64,000 nucleotides of DNA from Tetraselmis striata (taxonomy: Eukaryota; Chlorophyta; Chlorodendrophyceae; Chlorodendrales; Chlorodendraceae), in contig VCJN01000091.1 of the NCBI GenBank assembly GCA_006384855.1, forward strand, positions 18,006 through 82,005, given 5' to 3'. Positions within the stretch are counted from its first letter, which is position 1; each line of letters opens with the position of its first letter. The translations under genes and the position numbers were made by a program. A model generated the notes under the pieces. The model searched no databases, was not told the DNA's origin, and saw only the letters and a list, made by a program, of their open reading frames with translations. Shown one piece after another: positions 24,601-36,319 of the stretch.

Positions 24601-27600
24601 TGCAGTCCCGCGATCTCCTCGTTTGCTGCTGCGCTGCGGCGCACCTGTCAAGCAGGTCAGCGGGGTCAGGCGCTGAGCCAACAAAGGAGACACCCCAGGG
24701 CAAACCACGCCCTCGCTGCTTGCCAATGGAACGCAGGCCTCCAGGAGGGGAGGACTCCCTCGTCGGGCATCAAGGGCAACCGCGTTGCGGCAGCGCACCA
24801 TTTCGCCGGCCACGTGCTGCAGCAGCCCGATGTCCTCGGTGCGCTGCTTGGCCAGCTCTGTCAGCTGGCCCTGTACCTCCTCCTGAAACACCGCGGCATC
24901 CTCCTCAATCGCTTCCAGCGCATCGGTGAGGTCAGCCTCCGCGGCTGCCTGCACGTTGCGCAGCTCCCCGCGGAACTCGGCGCCCAGCGAGTCCCGGATA
25001 ACGTCCCAGCCGCCGTCCAGCTGCGCCAGCATGTCCTCCTTGAGCACCACCTCGCCCAGGACCTGGTTCACAACCGCTTCCTCGACCTCGTCCCGCAGCT
25101 CCGCGACCGCATCCGTCACCAGGCCCTCGTACGAACGCACCCCTGCCTCCAGGTCCGTCTGTCGCGCATACAGTTTGCGCTCCGCCGACAGCAGCACCTC
25201 CAGTTTGCGCTCCATGCGCTGCAGCCGCTCCTCGATGCTGCTGGAGAGCGCCTTGGCCTGCTCGCGGGACTCCGCCTTCAGGTTGTTCATCGCCTCCTTC
25301 AGCTTGTTGGTGGCCGACATGCGCGAGCGGATCTCCATGCGCACCACCTGCGGAGGGCCGATGAAGCGGATGCCACATCGGACTATTCTCAAACCAAAAC
25401 AGAGCTCGAGGCTCATTCCGTCCAGTATATATTGGTTCATGAGGACTGTGCACCAATGCAGTGAAGGTCGACAACACTTTTATGAATACTTGACACAGGA
25501 TGCTGATGCTGCAAGCAGGGGCTATCAGGCAGCTGCTCCTGCAACAGCCTTGGCTGCTCTCCCCTTCTATGGTCCATAAAGCGAGACAATGGGAGGAGCC
25601 AAGGGGGCTCCATTGGATGACGGGCGCCGCTTACCTCCTCAAGACCCAGCCGCTCCCGGTCCAGCTGCTCCTCCATGTCTCGGGTATAGCCTCGGATCTT
25701 GGCGAGCGCCTCCTGCAGCTGCTCCCGCAGCCGGCTCTCGCGGTCCTGCTGCTCCCGCCGGCTGCGCGCGACAAGCGTGGTGAACTCTTCGTTGCCCTGC
25801 TGGACCAGCTTCACAAGCGCCTCCTCGCCGTCCTCTTGCTTGGCCAGCAGGTCACGAACTGTGCGCTCCATGACCATCATGCGTTCCAGACCAGCCTTCT
25901 TCTCCTTGGCAACACCCTGAGCACAGCATCCACGGCGAGGCAGTACAAGACAATAAAGAGACTTCTAATATCTATATTACAGTATATGTATATAAGTACA
26001 TATTATGACATTATCATATGTATGATATATATTGTATATTCATATATATCAGCGTTAAGATCGATTCGCAGTTCATTCCAGGTCTCTGGGAGGCCAGAGT
26101 GTGTACTACTACATATACTGGATGTCGCGCAAGGCAATTGCGCAAACTGCGACTGCAGGCGTTTTATATCGCAGCAGCACTGTGCGTAGCGGGCACCTTT
26201 GCTACAGAGGAGAGGCGCTCCTCGTCATCCGAAGTCTTTGCTGCCAGCCGCCCCTCCACGCGCTCCTCCAAGTCCTCCCACCTCCGCAGCATGTCCTTAC
26301 TGCGGGAGTCGATCAGTCCAATGGCGCGCTTCAGGATTTCCGCCTCCGCGGCAGCAATCTTGCTCTCCACATCAATGGAGTGGACAGTGGCCAGCTTGTT
26401 CTCTCCTCGCCGCCTGATGTCGCCGTCGGAGATCTGCGCCTGCAGAGAGCTCACCTGAATCCACACCAGCATTGTGTTCCTTCAGCAGCCACAAGCAGCC
26501 AACACCGTCCATTATTGAGTTATGTGCTAGCAGCTGGAACATCACAGCTCGCGCGTAGCCTTCGCAAATGTTGCGGTTTTGCGCGGGGACAGCATGACAT
26601 GTTTCAGTCTGCGAATGACAGGCGCATAGCGACAGACGCGTGGCCCTACCAATGCCTGCACGTCTCCCAGCTCCTCTCGCAGGCTGCTGACCGCATCGGA
26701 GGCCATGCCGGCCTCCTGGTCGCGCATCTGGGCAGCATACATCTCGCTGTTGGCTACCCGGTCGCGCAACTGCTGGTAGGCCGACGCATTGTCGTCCAGG
26801 GCGCGTTTTGCCCGCTCCATATCCCGGCTCAGCTCCATCAGCTCTTGGCTCAGCGCCACCTGCCGCCAATCGCGGGACCCAAATACAGCATTTGAAACAG
26901 TTACCCACTCCTTCGTGTCAGGAAACCATCAGGGGGGAAGCTCGAATTGGCAAGCGCGCTCGGGTACTAGTTGAACACTTCGCGAAAAAGTCTTTGGCAG
27001 GGCTACTTATGACTGCCACAGAGTGCCGAGGGGGTGAGAGGGAGGGACACAGGTCTTCGGACATACAACAGCACTGCGCCCGTGATGGCAAGGCACCGTC
27101 GGACTCTAGGTGCTGTTTCATCAGTGTATAAATAGCAGCTCGGAATTGCATGTCCATACAGGCAGTGCTGTTCCTTGATACCGTCTCTGTAGCATTCTGG
27201 ATGCCTGAGCATGATATTGATGTTCTAGTTTCCTAACCATGTATTCCAATAATGCCACCAAGTAGGCCGAGTGCGAAACCATCCTGCTAGTTGTTGGCTT
27301 CCAGGAGCAGCTTACTGGTAAACTGCATGCATATTAGTGTGAGAACGCAGGAGTGGGAGCAAGGGAGGTAGGTAGATAGGAAGGCAGATAGGTTGTGGGC
27401 GGGGCAACACTGGCGCAGCCTCCCTACTCAGCAGGATTCTTTGTTTATGCAATGGGCTCGCGGGTCTCACCTCACGGCGGCGGCCCTCCTCGCGCAGCGC
27501 CTGGTTGTGGTCATGTCGCGTGACCTGCTCTGCAGACGAGGCATCCTTCTCGTAGGCGATCATGCCCTCCAGCCTCTCCACCAGCACCTTGGCTTCATGC

Positions 27601-29046
27601 GCCTCCCTGACGGACAACAGCCCGGAACTCTTGAGCCGCTGCTCTTATGGGAACTTTTGCAATGCTGTGTACCGCTATTATATTGCTGATGCGTGTACAC
27701 GGCTAAACAAGCTGCGGCCCTGGGACGAGAAAGCCTGCCTGTCTGTGCGGGTTCAGAGATTGCGTGCCGTCAGCACCGGGTGGCACAGGCCCCTGCCCGA
27801 CCCACCTCTCGGCATTTTCCAACCGGAACTTGTGCTCTCGCAGCTCTGCGGCAGCTGCTGACTTGGCATCCATTGCTGCCTGCATGCGCCCCTCCATGTG
27901 CTTGTGGCGCTCCTTCTGCTCGGCCAATTCATGGCGCAGCGTGGACACCTCGCCCTGTGCCTCTGATAGCGCGGCCGCAATGCCAGACACCCGGTTGCCT
28001 AGCCTCTCTGTTCCCGATCCAGCGTTTCGCAGTGCCTGTGTGCCAGGCAGATGTGGAGTTGAAGCTCTTAATGCAGAATCAGTTGAGGTGACCCGGTAAC
28101 CTCACATTCATGATGGCTCGTATATTTCTTATTCGAGTTCGGGAACACGATGCCAAAAGGGTGTAATTGATGTGCGTGCAAGTAGGAAACACCCACCAGG
28201 ACATAGCAAGCAACCAAATTTCGAGAATTTGTGATCAGTAGGGTGAGAGCAGTATGGGTGTTGCTAAGGGGATGGATGCCTACCAGAGCTGCTGTGTCTT
28301 CAGCACTGTGCGCCCGTGCCTCAAGCGCCGCCATGCGGGCATCTATGGCTGCCAACAACTCGTGCGGTATAACGGTCGGGGCACCATGCTGAAGCTGCAG
28401 TGGCTCCAGCTGCAATTGTCCTGCGGGGGACTTGTAGTCCATTGGCTGTAGACGAGGGGAGATGCATGGCAACAGTCTCGCTCAGCATTAATGTGCTTGC
28501 ATAACGACTCAATTTAATGTGGGAGGACGCTATGAGCGTTCTGCGCCTGACGTACAACCTCATGTGTGCCGACCAGTGGTTAGAAGTCGATAATCTTGCA
28601 GCAGTAAAACATCAAAAGTCGAGTGAGCTCAGGCCAAGGTGCGCACCGGAAAGTCCAATGGGTGCCCAGCTTGGGATATCTCCACTTTGGGACTGAACGG
28701 GAGGGGGTTCAGCCGATTGGGTGATTTGTTGCGTGGCATGTCCTCCGCCGCTGGTCGATAGGGCGATGGACCACCACCGCCACCAGGCATGCCACTGGGA
28801 GAGACGTTCACGTTGGCCAGCCCCACTGGCCGGTACAAGCCATCTGCAGGAGCGGCACTGTAGGCGGCGTCTGCAGGTCCATGCAGCAAAAATCAGCCCT
28901 GTTGCATGACCGATAAGCAATGGCAATAAGCACTGGCGTGGAATGGAGGCAGAGACCCCACCGTCATATGCACCTCGCCGGCGGTGCACTGGTGTCGGCG
29001 GCTCCCAATGCAGCGCCTTCCAGGCAGAGTCCACCTGCCTTGCCAT
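18659..29046 (-). CDS. Very long coiled-coil protein, 19 exons, family not recognised
   Basis: Exons in transcription order: 29046-28974, 28870-28647, 28445-28284, 28035-27806, 27606-27471, 26859-26650, 26454-26197, 25916-25635, 25347-24799, 24644-24243, 24017-23763, 23159-22479, 21841-21470, 20947-20397, 20065-19918, 19791-19666, 19515-19372, 19264-19046, 18712-18659. All phases close; 5,076 nt, about 1,691 aa. The first ~100 residues are Pro/Gly/Asn-rich and probably disordered; the rest is almost continuous heptad-like Leu/Ala/Glu sequence, Ala-rich from about residue 930. A module with LEAG...LLEG..E.L.ELE recurs (about residues 1294-1312, 1617-1640, and a weaker copy near 850). No head, motor or transmembrane domain is visible. 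A structural role (cytoskeletal, basal-body or Golgi tether) is possible but is inference. The high GC makes long spurious frames on the other strand. Confidence 0.8.
22309..22328. repeat. Poly-C run and TA-rich repeat in an intron of the coiled-coil gene
   Basis: About 19 C on the + strand (poly-G on the sense strand of this minus-strand gene), followed by CA- and ATAC-rich simple sequence to about 22436, inside the intron between 22479 and 21841. Confidence 0.85.
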
Positions 29047-29560
29047 GCCGGCCGCCTCTGCTGTATATTGCCTCAGGCGTCACAACCCGTTGCTACCCCT
29101 CCCCCTCCCTCTCTCGGCCCGTGTGCGTGGCCACTGCTGCACTGTTTCACCGTCCCGGCGCGCGCCGCGCGTGCTGGCAGTGTGAGGGTTCCAGCTACAC
29201 TAGCTGCGGCGACTGACACCGGCCATGCCGCCACCTTCGCCAGCAGCTGCACCGCAAGTAGTCGCGGATGTAACGGTGGACGATGTTGCAAGCCGCGGGA
29301 CGCCTCGCCGGGGGCGCTGGCGACAGGACAGACTGGGAAGCGGGCACGGACTCTTCGAGCGCAGTAGGAAGAACCAGCAACAGCGGAACGGCTTACGCGT
29401 CCCTTTCGATAGAATGTCTGCTCATACCGCCTGTCCGCCGCTGCTCATAGGCGCTGCGGGCGAGACGGGCCGCGTGATCAGCACGCAGTTCGGGGCTGTG
29501 GCCGTTTGCACGAGCGCATTAACGGGGAGCGCATGTGACAACAACGCGCCGGTTCCAGTG
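29047..29560. other. 5' flank of the coiled-coil gene
   Basis: GC-rich DNA upstream of the ATG at 29046 (minus strand). A CT-rich stretch at 29095-29120 could belong to the 5' UTR or promoter. No other gene seen. Confidence 0.4.
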
Positions 29561-29574
29561 TTATTTCAGTGATG

Positions 29575-30168
29575 AGTGATCCAACAGTGTTGGAAATTCA
29601 ATCACTTGCCTTCAATTAGTCGTGCAGAATGCTCCGGCAATTCGCTGCTTGACTACAAGTCTACAACGGCGCGTCGCGTACTCAGGGCTTTCCTCAACCA
29701 AATCGTTGCAATGGCTCTATATACACGAATATGCCATGCCTAATGTACGGCCGCCGTAGAGATGCTGCGGCAACGGTTTCACCTTGCCAGTCTGTCCCTC
29801 TGTTGCCAGTCGCTGAACTTTTTGGTTACAGGGAGAGCGTCCACAGAATGCACGCAAAGTACTGGGGAAGGAAAAAGCCAGTCGTCCTGTCCCGGCCGGG
29901 GCGGGGGGAAACAATGCCGGTTGCGCGCAGTATGCACGCGCGATATTTACCAACTCTTATTTCATCCTCTTTTTTGGTTTTCCGCCCTCGGGACAGGACT
30001 GGCAGTGAAACCCTTGCAGCGTCTCTACGACGGCCGTTTTTGCAGCAATCCAGTTAAGGAAAGCCCTGAGTAGGCGACGCTCCGTTATAGTCGTCAAGGG
30101 AATTGCCGGAGCATACTGCAAGACTAATTGAAGGCCAGTGACAGTTTCCAACACTGTTGGACCACCGT
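29575..30168. mobile_element. Foldback / MITE-like element with long terminal inverted repeats
   Basis: The left arm (about 29577-29830) and the reverse complement of the right arm (about 29970-30165) align over most of their length: TCCAACAGTGTTGGAAA, CCTTCAATTAGTC, GCAG.ATGCTCCGGCAATTC, TACTCAGGGCTTTCCT, ACGGCCG.CGTAGAGA and GGTTTCAC..TGCCAGT are shared in the same order. The outer TCCAACA-TGTTGGA is itself palindromic. The core of about 140 bp carries no gene. A related arm lies at 14222-14343, so this is a dispersed family. No target-site duplication could be assigned. Confidence 0.75.
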
Positions 30169-30786
30169 CTAAAACACTGCCATGAAAATAACCCGGCACT
30201 GATGACCACGAAATAAGGTCCTCCCTACCAGTTTGGGCGTCGGCCCATTCTCATTTCATCCTATTTTTTTCATTAGAACGCTGATATCCAGGCTGCCGGA
30301 GCAACTGAATAGTCCTATTGAAGTACATCGAAAGGCAGCATCGTGTTTCTGTTCATCCATTCAACGGCGGTTTAGGGTTTTATGTTGGAATGTTCGTACG
30401 GATGTCAGGAACATAATATGAGGTCTGGCCCTGCAGAAATTGTCACGATTCTCAGGGGGCGACACCGCGCGTGGCGCGCGCCACGTCTCACCTGCTGCTC
30501 TTGCTCGCTGCCAGCATGCGCCGCCTGTGATTGGTGGTTACATTGTCGGCGCGCGCCCCATCAGCTGCCCGTCGCCAGCTACTACAGTACCTGTACTCGG
30601 CTCGTGCAAGCGGGAGGGATCGGCGCCGGCTCAGCTCGCGCGACGGCGGCGCGGCTCAGTAGCAGACGAAGGATTCAGCGAGCCCTCGTTCAGCACCGCC
30701 CCGCAAGCACGGGCCGACACGACTCCGGCGGCCCCTGATTCCGCACTCCGCCGCCCAAAACAGCCCCTACTCCAGCTACCCGCGGA
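30169..30786. other. Promoter region of threonine deaminase
   Basis: No convincing gene. The sequence is AT-richer to about 30420 and then strongly GC-rich up to the ATG at 30787. Confidence 0.4.
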
Positions 30787-32059
30787 ATGGCCCCGATGTG
30801 CGTGGCGGTGGCACCGACGGGCCTCCGAGCGGCGGCGGCCGTGAGCGTGCGGCCGTCGGCGTCGTCGAGCTGTACCGCCCGCCGCCGGGCGGCCGTCCAC
30901 TGCGCGCGGTCCGCCTGCCGCCCCGCAGGCTCGCCCGCCCGCGGCTTGCTGGCGACCCGCCGGGCCTCCATCGCGGAGGAGGCCGCACCCCCTGCCGAGG
31001 ACGAGGGCGACAACGAGGCCGCCAGCACCGGCGACGGGGCGGCGGCGGTCGTTCCGGCCGCAATGGCCAAGCCGGAGGAGTTGCGACTGGAGTCTGGCGT
31101 GCTCAGCGCGGTGGACAGGAAGGGGCTGGGCCTGCCGGAGGACACCTTCCGTTGCGTGGGATGCACGCTGGCTGAGTGCCAGGTGCGGCTGGCCCGGAAC
31201 CGGCTGCGGTTAGGTCGGGAGCAGTTGCGCGCCCAGGGCAACAATAGTACGCGGAACCGCATAGCATAGCATGGGGTCCCCACGGGCTTGGTGGGCCTGG
31301 GTGGCATGTGATGGGGCTTCCCCCCTTCCCCTAAAACCGTACCTGTGCAGATGCTAGAGACCGATCTTAAGGCTCGCTATCACTGTCACCATGCCGCCAG
31401 GCTGCTGCGCATTCGTACCAAGTGGCAGCTCAGTGCATTCCTGAAGGGACGGAAGCATGTCGCTCAGTGAATGTGATGCCCTGATTGACGAGAAGCCAAC
31501 GTCGCATATGTGCCGTCACGACGTTCCCGCTCATGCCTTCGCTTCCTTCCCTTGCAGGGCCCAACCGGCTGCGCGAAGAACCAGTGGCGGTTCGAGAAGG
31601 GCGGCTACATGAAGAGCATCCTCACAGCTCGGGTGTACGACATTGCGGTATGAACACCCCTCCCTCTCCGCTCAGACCCGCACAATCGAGGCGGCACATG
31701 CGTCCCTGCCCTGCTGTGCTTGCTGACACTCGCACCGCCCATATAGATCCAAACGCCACTGGAGAAGGCGGAGAAGCTGAGCGACGCGCTGGGCAACACC
31801 ATTCTGCTGAAACGGGAGGACATGCAGCCGGTGAAGAGCTTCAAGCTGCGCGGCGCGTACAACAAGATGGCGCAGCTCAGCCCGGACGAGCTGGCGCGCG
31901 GTGTCATCTGCTCTTCTGCGGGCAACCACGCACAGGGCGTGGCCATGAGCGCGCGTGCGCTTGTACGAGGCCCTGGACCCTTGACGACCCCCCCCCCCCC
32001 CCCCCTCCCGCCTCCATTGTTGATGGCTGAATGACTTGCGCTTCCTGCAGCGCCACACG

Positions 32060-32118
<59 letters not shown>

Positions 32119-34594
32119 GCGCGGCTGCTAGCACCTCTTCTGCAAGGGGTTGGCCCTCATCGCCTGCCTGCACCACTCCTCATTGCTGCAGGGCTGCTCC
32201 GCCATCATCTGCATGCCCACCAGCACGCCGCGCATCAAGGTGGACGCAGTGCAGGCCCTGGGTGGCACCGTGGAGCTCGTTGGGGAGAGCTACAACGAGA
32301 CGCAGGTGCCCCCCCCCCAAACCAGACACCCCCTCCCATCCTTGACCTGCCATCGCATCCCTCTTAACCAGACAGCCATCTCCAGGGAGCCCTGCCTGAC
32401 TCGCAACCCTGCCTGGGCCAGACGTACGCCATGGCGCGAGCTGAGGCGGACGGGCGCGTCTTCGTCGCCCCCTACGACGACCCCTACACCATCGCGGGGC
32501 AGGGCACCATCGGTGCAGAGATTGCCTCGCAGGTGGGTGCAGCCGTGGGTGCATGGATGCGGTGCCCCTGCAGCTCCAGCGGATTCAGCAATGCCCTCTG
32601 TCTCCCGTCCCATCCCCCCCCCTTTGACCCCTCGCCCCCTCTGGGACCCCTTCTCTCGTGGCATTGGCTTCACCTTCCCTCCTAACTGCAGATAAAGAAC
32701 CTGGACTCCCTGGACGCGGTGTTTGTGGCCATCGGCGGCGGCGGCCTGGTGGCGGGTGTGGCCGCTTTCTTGAAGGAGCTGAAGCCGTCCCTGAAGGTGA
32801 TTGGCGTGGAGCCGACGGGCGCGAACGCAATGGCGCAGTCGCTGGCAGCCGGCCGCCGTGTGAACCTGTCCAAAGTGGACGCGTTTGCGGATGGCGTGGC
32901 GGTGAAGCAGGTGGGCATGGAGACGTTCCGCCTGTGCCGCGAGCTGGTGGACGGCGTCATCCTGGTGGACAATAGCGCCATCAGCGCTGCCATCAAGGAC
33001 ATGTTCAATGAGACACGCTCCATCCTGGAGCCCGCCGGGGCGGTCTCCCTCGCGGGCGCCAAGGCATGGCTCAAGCGCGAAGGCGTCAAGGTGCGGCTGC
33101 CGCTCAGCCACCTGTCAGCATCACACCTGCAACTACTCCTAGCACCACACATGCACCACCTCATGTGTCGACTTTGTTTATGTAGAAGTTGATGCTCTAA
33201 TGATTTTTTTGTGTTTGCACTTGCCTGTGCAATCATCGCGCTATCACTCATTATTGTGTCTACTCCCTAATTTTGTCAATTTTTTCCGGTTTTGACATGA
33301 GCTGGCATGGTGGCTGTGCCCGCGCTGGCCGGACCTTGAAGCGCCTGTCTGACTGTTTGCACCGCCACTTTGCCGCCCAATGGCCAGGACCACACGGTGG
33401 TGGCCATCACCAGCGGCGCCAACATCAACTTTGACCGGCTGCGCCTGGTGTCGGAGCTGGCGGACATTGGCGCCAAGACGGAGATAATGCTGGCATCTAC
33501 CATCCCGGAGGAGCCGGGCAGCTTCCTGGAGTTTGTGGAGGTGGTGACAGAGAGCCACACCTCCACAGAGTTCACCGAGTTCAAGTACCGCTACTGTGCA
33601 ACCAGCGCTGCGCGCATTCTGTATAGCGTCAGCGTCGGCAACGAGTTCAACATCCAGGTGATGCCACCACCTTGCCTGCAGCCCTGCCCATTGACATGAG
33701 GGACGCGTAGCTTTAAAACATAGAACAGTTCAATCCCAGGCCGTGCCTTTTCCCCACGTGTTCCCATAGCTCCAGTTACTTTGTTCTAACTGAGCTGGAC
33801 TTCGCACCCGCAGGACCTCGTGGACCGACTGAATGACCACGACATGCCCACCACTGACTGCTCTGGCATGGACGCTGCGCTGGTGCACCTGCGCCACATG
33901 GTTGGCGGCCGGTACGAGCCCCCCCCTCCCCCCCCCCCCCTTCCCCCCCCCGGGCTTCAGTTGTAGCAATGACGATGTGTAATCTGCAGCGGGTTGCCAG
34001 CCGGGCAGCTGATGATACCCCTTGATCCGCTCGCTCTCTACCTGGGCACGCAGGCCACGCTCCTTCACAGGCGCACTTCCGGACGAGCAGGTCTTCACAG
34101 TGGTCTTCCCCGAGCGTCCGGGCACACTCATGTACTTCCTGGGCATCTTCAAGGGAATCAACATCACGATGTTCCACTACCGCAAGTCAGGCAACAACAA
34201 GACGGAGGTGCCCCCCCCCCCCCCCCCCCCCCCCCCTTCCCCTTGCAGGAGCGCTAGCATTTGCTATTGCTTTGGCTGCTATCAGGAACTGGTCCGCAGT
34301 TGCAGCTGAAAGAGGATGTTTATTTAGGATTCTGGTGAAAGCGCAAATGCTTTTAAGTGTCGTTGTAAGCATTGAAGTGTCAGGCGCTAGCTATGTAGCG
34401 CATTTGTCTGGTCCCTCTGAGCCTGCCTGCTCCCACCCCCTCTTCCCCCCTACCAGCTGCTGATGGGCATGCAGGTGTCAGAGGAGCAGCGCCCGGCGTT
34501 CGAGGGCCAGGTGGAGGAGGTGACCGCTGCTGGATTCGATCTGCAATTGCTGGACGACGAGACGCAGCGGGTGTTCGACATGTTCATCCGATAA
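30787..34594 (+). CDS. OMR1: Threonine deaminase (threonine dehydratase), biosynthetic, plastid-type
   Basis: Ten exons: 30787-31182, 31558-31647, 31747-31962, 32192-32305, 32422-32532, 32692-33090, 33388-33657, 33814-33911, 34054-34207, 34457-34594; 1,986 nt, 661 aa, phases consistent. The enzyme makes 2-oxobutanoate and ammonia from threonine, the committed step to isoleucine. The N-terminus is rich in Ala/Arg/Ser with no acidic residues for ~60 residues, as in chloroplast transit peptides. PLP-fold landmarks: SFKLRGAYN with Schiff-base Lys195, SSAGNHAQG (218-226), GGGGL phosphate loop (324-328) and TSGAN at the domain end. Two ACT-like regulatory domains follow (about 450-550, [10 protein letters not shown]; about 576-655, [10 protein letters not shown]), as in isoleucine-inhibited biosynthetic enzymes rather than catabolic ones. 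Confidence 0.96.
32058..32116 (+). repeat. (CT)n microsatellite in a threonine deaminase intron
   Basis: About 29 CT units in the intron between 31962 and 32192, which also holds a poly-C run at about 31989-32003. Further poly-C runs lie in introns at about 33918-33951 and 34209-34236, the latter starting within the 5' splice site (exon|GTGCCC). Confidence 0.95.
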
Positions 34595-34739
34595 GCTCCC
34601 AACTAAGGTGACCTGTGTTTAAAGTAAATGTAGAGGAATTAAAGTCACATCGCGCTGCGCCTCGCTGTGAACCTCATTAGCCCGGGTTGCGGGGAGGCAT
34701 GCCTCACGCACTCTCCCTTATAACGGATTTGCCGGTCAA

Positions 34740-34744
34740 TGTAA
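34740..34744 (+). terminator. TGTAA polyadenylation signal of threonine deaminase
   Basis: TGTAA 146 nt after the TAA stop (34592-34594). It lies only 53 bp before the stop of the convergent hydrolase gene, so the two 3' UTRs probably overlap. Confidence 0.5.
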
Positions 34745-34796
34745 TGGACCTCTCTCTAGTACTCGTGCATGCACTTTGTCCCGAAAGCACGCCGCC

Positions 34797-36319
34797 TCAT
34801 GGCGGCAGGGAGGCTGCCCATTTGGCAATGGCATCGCTCGACTCTTGCGGCGCATCGTCCTGCGGGCAGTGTCCCGCCAGCACGGGCACGTAGAGCGCAT
34901 CAGGGCGCAGGGCCATTATGAGCTCTGCCTTGGTGGGCGTCATCCAGGGATCCCGCTCGCCCCACAGCAGCATCACCGAGCCGCGAAACGCCTGCAGCTG
35001 CTCCGCGGGGCGCGACTGCGTGCGGCCACCTGCCAGCGAGATCTGGTAGAACGCCCCCAGCGCACCCTCGTCCTCCGCCGCCATATCGATGGACTTCACC
35101 AGCTCCTGGTCGACCTCAAACTCGTACACCTGCTGCAGGATCTGCTTGATGCGAACCTGCGGGGGCAGGATGGGGCAGGGCTCTGAGGGTGAGAAATGAG
35201 CTACGAGTTCCTTGACAGGTAGTTGGTCTCCTGGCAGAGCCTTATAACGGCGCATCGAATGGCGGTGGCTAAACTAACTGGACATCGCGGGAGTAGCCAC
35301 AGACCTTGGTGAAGTAGAAGATGGCACCTGCGGAGAAGCGGCCAAACGCCTCCGCCAGGCGCTCCCGCAGCGTGGGATCCACGCTCTCGTCCTCCCGCCG
35401 CGAGCCCGCCACCGCCTGCTGCGCCAACGTCTTGCGCTCCGGCCCAGGGGCCGCGTCGGGCTGAAAGTTTCCGGCGGAATTGACGAGGCAAAGGCCGCGG
35501 AAGCGGTCGTTTCCCTCCGAAGCCGCGTACAGCGCCGCGAGCGCGCCGATGGAGTTGCCGGCGATGACGGCCCTGTCAGAGATCGACGCGCCCGCAACCT
35601 CTGCTGCAAAGTCCATCACTATGCCGGCGGCAAAGTGGCAAAAAATGCATTGATTAGCCGAGATACACACATTTATACATATACATGATTTAGAGAATAA
35701 TATAACACTTAGCTCACTTAGCTTGGACAGGATTGCAGGTAGTTACAAGTAGTGATCATTTGAGTGCTTGTGGGTCGGCGCCCCCACCCTGCTGGCCCCA
35801 CAGCTCCATGGAGAACTCGGCCTCCACCTTGGGCGACCAGCCGTAGCCCAGCATGCAAAGCGCATAAACCCGGAAGCCCTTGCGCGCCAGCGCTGGGATG
35901 GTGTACCGCCAGTGGTAGGAGTGCGCGCCGAAGCCGTGCACCAGCACCACGATAGGCCCGGTGTTAGCCTCGCCGGCGGCGATGTAATTGCAGGCGTGCC
36001 CGCGCCACTCCCAGCGGCGCCAGCCCTCGGCCTGCAGCGTGACGCGCTCCCGGCCCTGGGCGTCCAGCTCGCACTCAGGCAGGCCGAGCTCCGCCTCGGA
36101 CAGCGGCTCGAACGATGTAGCGGAGGCACGTGGGCGAACCGCGCCGTCGCGAGGGGCCATGTGAGCGAGGCGCGGCGAGTGAGGTGGGATCCTGGACACA
36201 CCGCAGTCAAAGAGGGCTGGAGGCAGCGGTCCTAGCACTTGCCAACTGGGCTGGGCGCGCTTCGGAGCACCCGTTGCTACCGCCAGCGTGACAACCCCTT
36301 TCAGCAACGTACGATTCAT
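34797..36319 (-). CDS. Alpha/beta-fold hydrolase, plant/plastid type
   Basis: Three exons in transcription order: 36319-35788, 35618-35284, 35156-34797; 1,227 nt, 408 aa, phases consistent. The fold signature is clear: VLVHGFGAHSYHWR (oxyanion HG, residues 128-129), nucleophile elbow GNSIGA with Ser200, WGERDPW supplying the acid, and AGHCPQDD with the catalytic His near the C-terminus. WEWRGH.CNYIAAG before the first strand and the LLG/MLGYG.S.K segment are typical of the plant chloroplast hydrolase group that includes pheophytinase and related enzymes; the substrate cannot be read from sequence. The N-terminus (MNRTLLKGVVTLAVATGAPKR) could be a transit peptide. The second intron donor (GAT|GTCCAG) is weak; a nearby GTTAGT would break the frame. 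The 5' flank contains a CT-rich run at 36370-36405. Confidence 0.88.
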
